A DNA stretch of 64,000 nucleotides, taken from NCBI GenBank assembly GCA_934322085.1, contig CAKRGF010000001.1, positions 62,001 to 126,000 of the forward strand, in the 5' to 3' direction. The stretch comes from an uncultured Eubacterium sp. GTDB taxonomy: Bacteria; Bacillota; Clostridia; Lachnospirales; Lachnospiraceae. Positions 9,214 to 17,527 of the stretch are shown here, in pieces; within the stretch, counting starts at the first letter, position 1, and every line of letters begins with the position of its first letter. The notes beneath the pieces are model-generated. The model was given only the letters and a program-made list of their open reading frames with translations, was not told the origin of the DNA and did no database searches. Both the position numbers and the translations under genes were made by a program.

Positions 9214-9768
9214 GATTTTTTTCATCAACGGAAGATTCCATTTGACTTCAATCAGACAGGCAGTTAAAAAGGTAACAATCATAAGAATAATTGTGATTTT
9301 TCCTCGCTTTAGCTGCCTGTTTTCCGTTGTCACATAAAACAAGAAAAGATACAGCGGTGCCAGTAAAAAGACCTGTGGAATCAGACTGGCAAAGTAGACA
9401 ACGATGCCAAATGCACTTTTGGCATATAAAAAAAAGACAAATAAAAAGCCGTTTCTTATTCCGGTATAAACGACAAATATCTTCTGACTCACCGGTCCCG
9501 CAGGACTTACTGCTAAAAGCCACATAAGGGCAAAATACTTTCCGTGATTCCACAAAGACCGAATCCATTCCGGAAAAAACGCCGTTTGTTTTGTCCATGT
9601 TTTTGTATTATTTTCTAAAGTTGCCTGTAAAATTTCACGAAATGAATTTTGAAAACAGTAATAAAAAACCGCTCCACACAAAAAGCCGATTAGAAAACAG
9701 AGAATTATCTTTTGCAGAAATTCTCTATTTAACAATCGGCTGTGATTTGTTCGATGATGTTTATACAT
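9208..9768 (-). CDS. spoIIM: Stage II sporulation protein M
   Basis: A 186-residue integral membrane protein with about five helices (around 20-38, 70-90, 100-125, 128-148, 160-180), matching the SpoIIM family in length and in the ALMWLLAVSPAGP and SLIPQVFLLAPLY stretches. In Bacillus, SpoIIM forms the DMP complex with SpoIID and SpoIIP, which drives engulfment of the forespore by septal peptidoglycan hydrolysis. Preceded by GAGAGGAG. Last gene of a long minus-strand run. Its presence, with ylbJ, indicates a spore former. A general SpoIIM-like protein without a sporulation role remains possible. Confidence 0.85.
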   Translation of the reverse strand: MYKHHRTNHSRLLNREFLQKIILCFLIGFLCGAVFYYCFQNSFREILQATLENNTKTWTKQTAFFPEWIRSLWNHGKYFALMWLLAVSPAGPVSQKIFVVYTGIRNGFLFVFFLYAKSAFGIVVYFASLIPQVFLLAPLYLFLFYVTTENRQLKRGKITIILMIVTFLTACLIEVKWNLPLMKKIL

Positions 9769-9822
9769 ATGTCCACTCCTCTCAGGCAGCGCCTTTTACA
9801 AGGTATGTGGACAAAGCCTGTA

Positions 9823-10368
9823 TTATTCCTGATTCTTGTGTTTTAACATCTGATATGCCATAATACCGGCAATGGTTTTTCCATCTGTAATCCGGCCATC
9901 AAAAATCATCTCATTTAATTCTTCCAGCGAATAGCGTTCAATCTGAACAAATTCATTCTCATCCAGATGTTGTTTCGATGGAATTAACTTTTCCGTATAG
10001 TAAATCGCAATTTTTTCACTTGTATAGGCAGCAGCTGAGTGATAATCCACCAAATGATGAATTTCATCCGAACGATACCCGATTTCCTCTTCTAACTCTC
10101 TCGCCGCACAGACAAGAAAATCTTCCTCCAAAGAATCTCTTCCTCCTGCCGGGATTTCTAACAGCAAATCGTCAATTGCACCGCGGTACTGACGGACTAA
10201 AATAATTTTTCCATCCTCATCCACCGGAATAATGGCAGAAGCCCCTTTGTGCTCTAACACATCCCAGTAAGCGGTATTGCCGTTTGGCACTTTGAGTTCG
10301 TAAGTATAAAAATCCAGAATATGTCCATGATGTTCCAGTTTTTTACCCATAATTTGAAATTTTTCCAT
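9823..10368 (-). CDS. NUDIX hydrolase, ADP-ribose pyrophosphatase-like
   Basis: A 181-residue NUDIX enzyme. The Nudix box runs from AGGRDSLEE to RELEEEIGY with the catalytic Glu residues intact. The preceding VRQYRGAIDDLLLEIPAG segment is characteristic of the ADP-ribose pyrophosphatase (NudF/YqkG) branch, which hydrolyses ADP-ribose to AMP and ribose 5-phosphate. It sits 26 bases after the UPF0210 gene in the same run. Substrate is inferred from family resemblance only. Confidence 0.85.
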   Translation of the reverse strand: MEKFQIMGKKLEHHGHILDFYTYELKVPNGNTAYWDVLEHKGASAIIPVDEDGKIILVRQYRGAIDDLLLEIPAGGRDSLEEDFLVCAARELEEEIGYRSDEIHHLVDYHSAAAYTSEKIAIYYTEKLIPSKQHLDENEFVQIERYSLEELNEMIFDGRITDGKTIAGIMAYQMLKHKNQE

Positions 10369-10394
10369 TGTGATTCACCACCTGCCAACATTTC

Positions 10395-11759
10395 TTAATT
10401 CTTAAAGCTATGAATTGGTGCCGGAATTCGACCGGTTCTGGTTACAAAATCATCGCAGCCAAACGGATTTACCGGCATAATCGGTGCATATCCTAAAAGT
10501 CCGCCAAATTCTGCCTGGTCACCAACATCTTTACCCTGTACCGGAATCAGACGAACGGCTGTCGTCTTCTGATTTACCATACCAATCGCCATCTCATCCG
10601 CAATGATACCGGCAATCGTTGTTTCCTTAGTATCTCCCGGAATTGCAATCATATCCAGACCAACGGAGCAGACACACGTCATTGCTTCGAGTTTTTCAAG
10701 TGTCAATGCACCCTCGGTTACGGCATCAATCATTCCCTGATCCTCGCTGACCGGAATGAAAGCACCACTTAAGCCGCCGACATAAGAAGATGCCATAACG
10801 CCGCCCTTTTTCACCTGATCGTTAAGCATTGCAAGTGCTGCTGTTGTACCTGGTGCTCCGGCACGCTCTAACCCAAGGGATTCAAAAATCTCTGCAATAC
10901 TATCTCCAACTGCCGGTGTCGGTGCTAACGACAAATCGATAATACCAAATGGAACCCCAAGACGTTTGGATGCTTCATGTGCAACTAACTGTCCAACACG
11001 AGTAATCTTAAATGCTGTCTTTTTAATTGTCTCACAAACGGTACTAAAATCTTTTCCTTTTACTTTATCCAGTGCCGTTTTTACAACACCAGGTCCGCTG
11101 ACACCAACATTAATCACGGCATCCCCTTCTGTTACGCCGTGGAATGCGCCCGCCATAAACGGATTATCATCCGGCGCATTACAAAAGACAACCAGCTTAG
11201 CACAGCCGATGGAATCATTATCTTTTGTGAGTACCGCTGTCTCTTTCACAACTTTACCCATCAACAGAATCGCATCCATATCAAGTCCTGTCTTTGTAGA
11301 ACCGACATTTACTGAGCTGCAGATATATTCTGTTGTTGCAAGTGCTTTTGGAATCGACAAAATCAGGTTTTTATCTGCCTGCGTCATCTTTTTCGATACC
11401 AGTGCCGTATAGCCGCCGATAAAGTTTACGCCTACTGTTTTTGCTGCACGGTCAAGTGTCTGTGCAATCTTAACAAAATCATCCGGTGTCTTGCACGCAG
11501 AGCCACCAATCAAAGCAATTGGTGTAACGGAAATTCGTTTGTTTACAATCGGAATTCCAAATTCTTTTCCAATTTCTTCTCCTGTCGCAACCAAATCTTT
11601 TGCCATCGTCGTAATCTTTTTATATACGTTGTCACAAAGTTTTGTTAAATCCGAATCAATACAATCCAAAAGGCTGATACCAAGAGTAATCGTACGCACA
11701 TCCAGATTTTCTTTATCAATCATTTTATTTGTTTCAATGACTTCATTTATATTTATCAT
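10395..11759 (-). CDS. PFL family protein (UPF0210 / DUF711)
   Basis: A 454-residue protein of the UPF0210 family, distantly related to pyruvate formate-lyase in fold. The whole length matches the family, including the N-terminal [14 protein letters not shown] and the C-terminal [18 protein letters not shown]. No glycyl-radical motif or catalytic Cys pair is evident, so formate-lyase activity should not be assumed. The ATG at 11759 follows GGAGG. The gene directly follows a small ACT-domain gene, a pairing widely seen in Firmicutes that suggests amino-acid or metabolite control of an unknown reaction. Confidence 0.88.
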   Translation of the reverse strand: MININEVIETNKMIDKENLDVRTITLGISLLDCIDSDLTKLCDNVYKKITTMAKDLVATGEEIGKEFGIPIVNKRISVTPIALIGGSACKTPDDFVKIAQTLDRAAKTVGVNFIGGYTALVSKKMTQADKNLILSIPKALATTEYICSSVNVGSTKTGLDMDAILLMGKVVKETAVLTKDNDSIGCAKLVVFCNAPDDNPFMAGAFHGVTEGDAVINVGVSGPGVVKTALDKVKGKDFSTVCETIKKTAFKITRVGQLVAHEASKRLGVPFGIIDLSLAPTPAVGDSIAEIFESLGLERAGAPGTTAALAMLNDQVKKGGVMASSYVGGLSGAFIPVSEDQGMIDAVTEGALTLEKLEAMTCVCSVGLDMIAIPGDTKETTIAGIIADEMAIGMVNQKTTAVRLIPVQGKDVGDQAEFGGLLGYAPIMPVNPFGCDDFVTRTGRIPAPIHSFKN

Positions 11760-11783
11760 AGTTAAGCCTCCGTAATCTAATCC

Positions 11784-12056
11784 TTATAAGCGATGCATCT
11801 TGTCAAAAATCTCTTCCCTCTGTACACGGATTACGCAGCCGATTTCTTCGCCCAAATTTTCCAACTCTTCGGAAGCATCCACGAAAGATTTTGTAAGCTT
11901 TGCAAAGTCAACAATCATCATCATATTAAAGTATCCATCTACAATTGTCTGGGAAATATCTAAAATATTGATGTCGTTTTCTGCTAAGTAAGTACATACT
12001 TTTGCAATAATGCCTACGCTGTCCTTTCCTACTACGGTAATTATTGTCTTTTTCAT
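11784..12056 (-). CDS. ACT domain protein (UPF0237)
   Basis: A 90-residue stand-alone ACT domain (TIITVVGKDSVGIIAKV at the start). ACT domains bind small effectors such as amino acids and usually dimerise. The neighbour downstream is the UPF0210 protein, so it likely acts as its regulator; this is inferred from context. The ATG at 12056 is chosen because GGAGG lies five bases before it. The longer frame from 12068 starts inside that site. Confidence 0.88.
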   Translation of the reverse strand: MKKTIITVVGKDSVGIIAKVCTYLAENDINILDISQTIVDGYFNMMMIVDFAKLTKSFVDASEELENLGEEIGCVIRVQREEIFDKMHRL

Positions 12057-12093
12057 TTCTTCCTCCATTCTGAAATAGTTTTCTATTTCATAA

Positions 12094-12891
12094 TTATTGT
12101 ATCGTCAACAGTTTTGTCGGCGCCATTCGGTCTGCCACTAACAACTCTGTATCCATCTTATTCCAGGCTGCATTTTGTTCCAATTCATAACTTACCGTCT
12201 GATAGGCAAGCTCCGGAAAATTATTTTCCTTGCTCAAATGCCCCAGTAAAATATGCTGCAAACCGGGGTGCAGCACTTTTTCAATCAGTCTTGCCGAGGC
12301 ATCATTACTCAAATGCCCCTTTTCACCGAGAATCCTCATTTTGAGTGAGTACGGATAACTGCCAACCTGCAACAGGTTAATGTCATGGTTTGCCTCTAAA
12401 AGCAATGAATCGCAGTCTTTCAAATGGTCTACGATTTCATTGGAAAAGCAGCCCATATCGGTCGCAACTCCGATTTTTTTCGATTCTGACTGCACCGTAT
12501 AACAAACGGGATTTGCCGCATCGTGAGAAATTCTAACCGGCATAATCTCCATATCTTCAATCGAAACCGCCTTTTCCGGCACAACCGCATGGAACAAATC
12601 TTCGGAAACACCTTTCATATCACCCTTTTCCCATATTGCCTCAATCGTTTCCTTCGTGGCATAAACGGGAATCTGGTACTTACGCAGTACCGGTCCTAAA
12701 CCACAAATATGATCGGTGTGCTCATGTGTAATAAAAATGGCATGAAGACTTTCCATTGAAAAATTCTCCTCCATTAAGCCTTCCCGAATCCGCTTCATGC
12801 TGATTCCCGCATCAACCAAAATCCGGGCTTCTTCGCCACCGACATAAATACAATTACCACTGCTTCCGCTGGCAATACTATATAACTGCAT
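12094..12891 (-). CDS. MBL-fold metallohydrolase, WalJ/YycJ-like
   Basis: A 265-residue metallo-beta-lactamase-fold enzyme. ITHEHTDH is the dinuclear zinc motif; further ligands sit in HDAANP, ATDMG and LGHLSKEN. The N-terminus MQLYSIASGSSGNC is typical of YycJ/WalJ proteins, probable exonucleases linked in Bacillus to cell-wall and DNA-repair phenotypes. Here it is not beside the walRK genes but downstream of a GGDEF gene. The ATG at 12891 has GAGGTGG upstream; the frame extends to a TTG at 12906. Confidence 0.87.
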   Translation of the reverse strand: MQLYSIASGSSGNCIYVGGEEARILVDAGISMKRIREGLMEENFSMESLHAIFITHEHTDHICGLGPVLRKYQIPVYATKETIEAIWEKGDMKGVSEDLFHAVVPEKAVSIEDMEIMPVRISHDAANPVCYTVQSESKKIGVATDMGCFSNEIVDHLKDCDSLLLEANHDINLLQVGSYPYSLKMRILGEKGHLSNDASARLIEKVLHPGLQHILLGHLSKENNFPELAYQTVSYELEQNAAWNKMDTELLVADRMAPTKLLTIQ

Positions 12892-12922
12892 GTGTTTCCA
12901 CCTCAATTTGTCTCATTTTATG

Positions 12923-14692
12923 TTACATCTGAGAACTTATCTTCTCACTGTCAATCGTAATCTGGTCACGTCCATTCTTTTTGGAATGATACATTGCCCA
13001 GTCTGCTCTTGTCAAAAGTTCTCCCGGATTGGCACAGGTCTGTGGATAACTTGCCACACCAACGCTGGCACGGACTGAAATATGTTTACCTTCGTAAACA
13101 ACTTCCTCGCTCCGAATCTGATTATGAATGTCCTCAACGATATGATACGTTTCATCCAAATCTTTTTCAAAGAATGCTACAACAAATTCTTCACCGCCAT
13201 AGCGTCCGGCAATACCACCATGCTTGAGTGCTCCACGATTTAGTAACGAAGCCACATAACGAATCACTTCGTCACCGCACTGATGTCCATAGGTGTCATT
13301 CACCATTTTGAATTTATCAATATCAAAAAGTGCAAGTGAAACCGACACTTTTTTCGCCATAGCCTCCGTCAGATACTTTCCTAACAATTCCGTTAAATGT
13401 CTGCGGTTATAAATTCTTGTCAGACCATCCCGGATTGCCATATCATTCATCTTCGCATAAAGACGCGCATTGGCAACACCGATACTAATCTGGCTGGCAA
13501 TATTCTCATAGAATGCACGGCTGTCCATAAAAGCATTTTCTTTGTTCTTTCCAACAAACAATGTACCAAGTCTTTCTTCCTGATTTCGAATTGGCAGGCA
13601 TACCACCGACGGAAGTTCCTGTTCACCATCCAATTTAGTAAACAACTGCACAGAATCCGTAACATTATTTTGTATATAGGTCTGTGTCATGCGGAGAATC
13701 TCTGACATATCCGTATGTTCAATGGATTCAATCACCTTTTTTTGGAATTTGTCTCCTAATACACAGGAAATTGCATGCACCCGCTGTTCTTCTTCCATTC
13801 CCGGAACATAAAGTTCATGATCCTGTTCCAAAACAATTACAACAACATCCAAATCTAAGCGGACCTGCATCATATCAACAATTTTATCTAACATATCCTT
13901 TATCTCTATCGATGATATAATGATGGAAGACAATTCGTTCTGCACTGACATTTCATCATGCGAACGGTTAATCTTTTTATTTGCAAGCTGTAATTCGATT
14001 TTCTGGACTCCTAATTTTTCATTTACCCGGTTGATTTTTTCCTGCTGTTCCTTCATCTTATCATTGACTTCATTTAAATCTTCCAGTGCGCGGTTCTGGC
14101 GGAAAATATCTTTTTCAAAACAATCCCACATAAAGAACATCATCTCGCTGACTAATACGATTAAAACAAGAACGACCGATACCGTCACAAGTTCTCTAAT
14201 AGCGATTGCAACTGTAACACGGCTTAAGTTATCCTGTGCTAACACGACAAGCATAACAAAGGATATCATACCGTACAGACAGATATACGTCACATAAACA
14301 ATAACCCGGTGAGCCTTTTTCCCAAGAGCAACACTGTAAAAAAGCTCAAAGAAATAAATCAGGAACAGTATCAGGAAAATAATTCCCTCTAATTTTGTCT
14401 CTGCCATATAATAATACGCCAATCCAAGTGCCGGCCGCAAAAAGCAATACACTTTTTCTACCTGAATTATCCGCTTGGAATGAACATATTTTTTCTGCAT
14501 ATGGCGATTATGTACTAATTCTGCCACAATGCACAACAAAGCGTACACAAAAAGAACCACATAGCGAATGCTTACCTCCTTATTTTCTGCAAAACAAACA
14601 CCAGCACAGTAAACTAACAGCATAACATCCAAAAAAATGTGATAAAACACAACCTGCTTTTTCTGCCAAAAATCATTAATTTTTTCTTCCAT
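12923..14692 (-). CDS. Membrane-bound GAF-GGDEF diguanylate cyclase
   Basis: A 589-residue sensor. It has about six membrane helices (12-34, 43-60, 80-96, 102-123, 128-152, 165-190), a coiled coil (195-255), a GAF domain (about 255-412) and a GGDEF domain (about 418-580). The active-site loop is GGEEF at 499-503, and metal-ligand Asp is present in ALFDIDKFK, so it should make c-di-GMP. The inhibitory RxxD site that normally precedes the loop is absent: the residues there are KHGG. Product inhibition through that site is therefore unlikely. It sits 12 bases after the FtsA-like gene in the polA-to-spoIIM run. Confidence 0.92.
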   Translation of the reverse strand: MEEKINDFWQKKQVVFYHIFLDVMLLVYCAGVCFAENKEVSIRYVVLFVYALLCIVAELVHNRHMQKKYVHSKRIIQVEKVYCFLRPALGLAYYYMAETKLEGIIFLILFLIYFFELFYSVALGKKAHRVIVYVTYICLYGMISFVMLVVLAQDNLSRVTVAIAIRELVTVSVVLVLIVLVSEMMFFMWDCFEKDIFRQNRALEDLNEVNDKMKEQQEKINRVNEKLGVQKIELQLANKKINRSHDEMSVQNELSSIIISSIEIKDMLDKIVDMMQVRLDLDVVVIVLEQDHELYVPGMEEEQRVHAISCVLGDKFQKKVIESIEHTDMSEILRMTQTYIQNNVTDSVQLFTKLDGEQELPSVVCLPIRNQEERLGTLFVGKNKENAFMDSRAFYENIASQISIGVANARLYAKMNDMAIRDGLTRIYNRRHLTELLGKYLTEAMAKKVSVSLALFDIDKFKMVNDTYGHQCGDEVIRYVASLLNRGALKHGGIAGRYGGEEFVVAFFEKDLDETYHIVEDIHNQIRSEEVVYEGKHISVRASVGVASYPQTCANPGELLTRADWAMYHSKKNGRDQITIDSEKISSQM

Positions 14693-14704
14693 GCCAAGCC
14701 TCCC

Positions 14705-16870
14705 TTAAGACTCCCAGAACAATTCAATCCTATCACCATCATGAATAGGCTCTGTGAAATCTTTGTCTTCACCATTAATTCTAGTTACTAAACGCGTTCC
14801 TCCGGCTTTTGTCATATCAAACGGATATACATCAAACACATCGACAAAAATCGGGGTTTTCTTATGCGGCATTTCGACTACATCTCCATTTATTGTGACA
14901 AATACAGGCCCTGTTACTTCTTCTACCGGTGTAGAAATCGTTTTCTCCTGCTGTAATTGCTTTGCTCCCGGAATCACTTCTCCGTCCGACCCTAATTTTG
15001 CTGTATCAAACGGAACATCACTCATCCAATCCGGCAGCGGTTTTAATGGAGCCAGCAATGGGTCCTCATCCATCTGCTCCTGCATCGTTTCTTCTTTTGT
15101 TTTTTCCGGCTCTTCCGGCTTGGTAACCGGTCTTTTTGTAATTACATCACCGTCAACAATTTTTGCCGATGAACCAGCCTCTCTTCCATTCAAAAGAACC
15201 AAAGTATCAACATCCATACCGGCAAACTCTAACAATCCCTTAACGGAATAATAATCATAGGTACAGATTTCGTCTCCATTTTTGACTTCGTAAAACGAGG
15301 ATACCACCTCACCATTTGCTTCAACCAACTTTGGACATAACAGTTTTCTTCCAAACAAAGTCACAGTAATTTCCGCATTACACTCCGGAATCTCCTTAAT
15401 TAACAATTTTCCGGCACTTCCCTTTGTGGAAGGTCGAATCTGAATCGTATCATTTTCCTCTACTTTATCATTTAAGCTGACTAATGCCCCGTTTTTCTTA
15501 ATCTCAGCCACCTCGCCAACTCTGCCCTTCTTTTCGCGGGCTTCACCATTTACCGTATAATGAATACTGTCTCCGCGAATCGGGAACAAATTGTCTTTGG
15601 AAAAACCATAACTGACACAGGCATCTAATACAGATACCTTGCCATTATCATATAATTTCACACGCTGCTCATTTACCATTACATGAATAAAATTATTTTT
15701 CTGCTCATAATAAGTCATGCAGATACCAAGCGGTGTCACCAACGTGGAATCTTTGCGAATTCCCTCCTGCTCAAACTGAACCTGTGAGAGTACCTCTGCG
15801 CCACGTATTGCCACACGCTCATTCGGCAGTCCAAGATAATGCGCAAGGCTCTCGGTAAATCCTTCATGCTTACCGCCTCCGCCGACAACAAATACCGCAC
15901 TGACACACTGACCGCCATTTAATTCCAGAATACGGTCGGCAATGTTTTTAGTAATATTTTTCACAGCATCTTCTGATATCTGCGCAATATCTTCCTTTGT
16001 GACCTGAATTTTACTTCCGAATATATCCTTAAAAGAAACACTCTTCTTGCGCTCGCAGGCTCTTTTTATGTATTCAGCAGTCTCAAAGTCCGTCAAATAC
16101 TTCTTCGCAATTGCCTCTGTCACTTCATCACCGGCAAGCGGAATCATGCCAAATGCAATAATACTTCCATCTTTTACAATCGAAATATCACTTGTTCCGG
16201 CTCCAACATCCACAAGTGCAATATTCAAAAGACGGAATTTTTCCGGAATTGCCATATTAATCGCAGCAATTGGCTCAAGTGTCAAACTTGCCACATGCAG
16301 TCCGGCAAGCTCAACAGCTGAATACAAACCATCCACAACCTCTTCCGGCAAAAAGGTAGCAATCAGCTCCACCTCGATGTAATTTGCCATATGCATCTCA
16401 ATCATTTCCATCGGATAGCCATTCAGATAATATTTTACAATCGAATAGCCGACACAGAAAAACTTCTTTCCACTGTCGGTCTGCTCTTTCCTTATTTCGT
16501 CATAAGCCTGTTCTACACCCATCATATCCAGAGAACGAATATGGTCTTCGGTCACCTTTGTCTCTGAATTAAACTGATAGCGGGCTTTGACGCGCTTTGT
16601 CTTTAACACTCTTCCGGCAGCCGCAATGCTGACGTCTGACAAAGGTTCTCTCACACGCTTTTCCAAACGCTCTTTGACTTTATAAATCGTATCTGCCACG
16701 GTCGGAATATCGTGAATCTGTCCATCAATCACCGCACGTGTCGTATGCTCAATTGATTCCTGAGCAACCACAACAAAACGGTCTGTACCAACCCGGTAGC
16801 CAACCGTTCCCACAATACTTCTCGTTCCGATATCCAGTCCAAATACAAGCTTATTGTCTTCTGCGTTCAT
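14705..16870 (-). CDS. FtsA-like actin-fold protein with long C-terminal extension
   Basis: A 721-residue protein whose first roughly 390 residues are an FtsA/PilM-type actin-like ATPase: FGLDIGTRSIVG (phosphate 1), VDVGAGTSDISI (phosphate 2) and VFVVGGGGKHEGF (adenosine motif). The remaining 330 residues hold beta-rich modules, a Pro/Glu-rich linker (about 590-660) and a final beta-grasp-like segment with GPVFVTINGD. There is no C-terminal amphipathic membrane-targeting helix of the FtsA kind. The usual ftsZ neighbour is missing, and the gene lies between coaE and a GGDEF gene. The ATG at 16870 has AAGGTGAG upstream; a GTG at 16879 is less likely. Role in division or envelope assembly is inference. 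Confidence 0.8.
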   Translation of the reverse strand: MNAEDNKLVFGLDIGTRSIVGTVGYRVGTDRFVVVAQESIEHTTRAVIDGQIHDIPTVADTIYKVKERLEKRVREPLSDVSIAAAGRVLKTKRVKARYQFNSETKVTEDHIRSLDMMGVEQAYDEIRKEQTDSGKKFFCVGYSIVKYYLNGYPMEMIEMHMANYIEVELIATFLPEEVVDGLYSAVELAGLHVASLTLEPIAAINMAIPEKFRLLNIALVDVGAGTSDISIVKDGSIIAFGMIPLAGDEVTEAIAKKYLTDFETAEYIKRACERKKSVSFKDIFGSKIQVTKEDIAQISEDAVKNITKNIADRILELNGGQCVSAVFVVGGGGKHEGFTESLAHYLGLPNERVAIRGAEVLSQVQFEQEGIRKDSTLVTPLGICMTYYEQKNNFIHVMVNEQRVKLYDNGKVSVLDACVSYGFSKDNLFPIRGDSIHYTVNGEAREKKGRVGEVAEIKKNGALVSLNDKVEENDTIQIRPSTKGSAGKLLIKEIPECNAEITVTLFGRKLLCPKLVEANGEVVSSFYEVKNGDEICTYDYYSVKGLLEFAGMDVDTLVLLNGREAGSSAKIVDGDVITKRPVTKPEEPEKTKEETMQEQMDEDPLLAPLKPLPDWMSDVPFDTAKLGSDGEVIPGAKQLQQEKTISTPVEEVTGPVFVTINGDVVEMPHKKTPIFVDVFDVYPFDMTKAGGTRLVTRINGEDKDFTEPIHDGDRIELFWES

Positions 16871-16919
16871 TATTCTCACCTTGTTTCCTCATCAAAGATT
16901 CTACTTATCCATTATTCTA

Positions 16920-17510
16920 TCACAAGTTTGTCTTTCTGACTAGTAATTCTTCGATTCTTTCTTGCAGCTTTTGCAGGTTCCCATTATTCACAAGTAACGC
17001 ATCACATCGTTTTTCCCAATCTTCGTCCGATAATTGCACTTTCATAATGGATTCCGTCTTCTCTCGTGAATATCCTCTCGATTCCATAAGCCTCTGAATC
17101 CTTAGTTCTTTGTCTGTCACAACCGCCCAGATTGTATCGCAGAGCGTGTCACATCCGGTTTCAAATAAAATTGCCGTTTCCAGACAGATAACCGGTTCAT
17201 CCTTCCATTCATTTAATTGCTTACGAATCTGTTCCTTCACAAAAGGATGTACAATCGCATTTAACCGCTCTCTCCCTTTGTCATCATGATAGATTTTATC
17301 CGCAAGCAAAGGACGTAGAATCTGTCCATCGTCACCTGCGATTTCGTCACCAAATGTGTCACAAATTTTTTGATATGGCTCTGTTCCCGGTTTCATTGCC
17401 TCATGACCGAGGGCATCCGCCTCAATAATCTTTGCCCCATATTTTTCTTCCAGTAGATTTAACACCGTTGATTTACCACAGCCTACGCCGCCAGTAATAC
17501 CAATTACCAT
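16920..17510 (-). CDS. coaE: Dephospho-CoA kinase
   Basis: A 196-residue P-loop kinase doing the last step of coenzyme A synthesis, ATP-dependent 3'-phosphorylation of dephospho-CoA. MVIGITGGVGCGKST is the Walker A start; EADALGHE carries the catalytic Asp, and the lid region REKTESIMKVQ follows. It lies 17 bases after polA, a conserved Firmicutes pairing. Clear ribosome binding site AAGGAG. Confidence 0.95.
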   Translation of the reverse strand: MVIGITGGVGCGKSTVLNLLEEKYGAKIIEADALGHEAMKPGTEPYQKICDTFGDEIAGDDGQILRPLLADKIYHDDKGRERLNAIVHPFVKEQIRKQLNEWKDEPVICLETAILFETGCDTLCDTIWAVVTDKELRIQRLMESRGYSREKTESIMKVQLSDEDWEKRCDALLVNNGNLQKLQERIEELLVRKTNL

Positions 17511-17527
17511 TTTCTTTCTCCTTGGTT

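Noticed and set aside
10395..11759. Pyruvate formate-lyase
   Set aside because: No glycyl-radical loop or adjacent active-site cysteines; the protein belongs to UPF0210.
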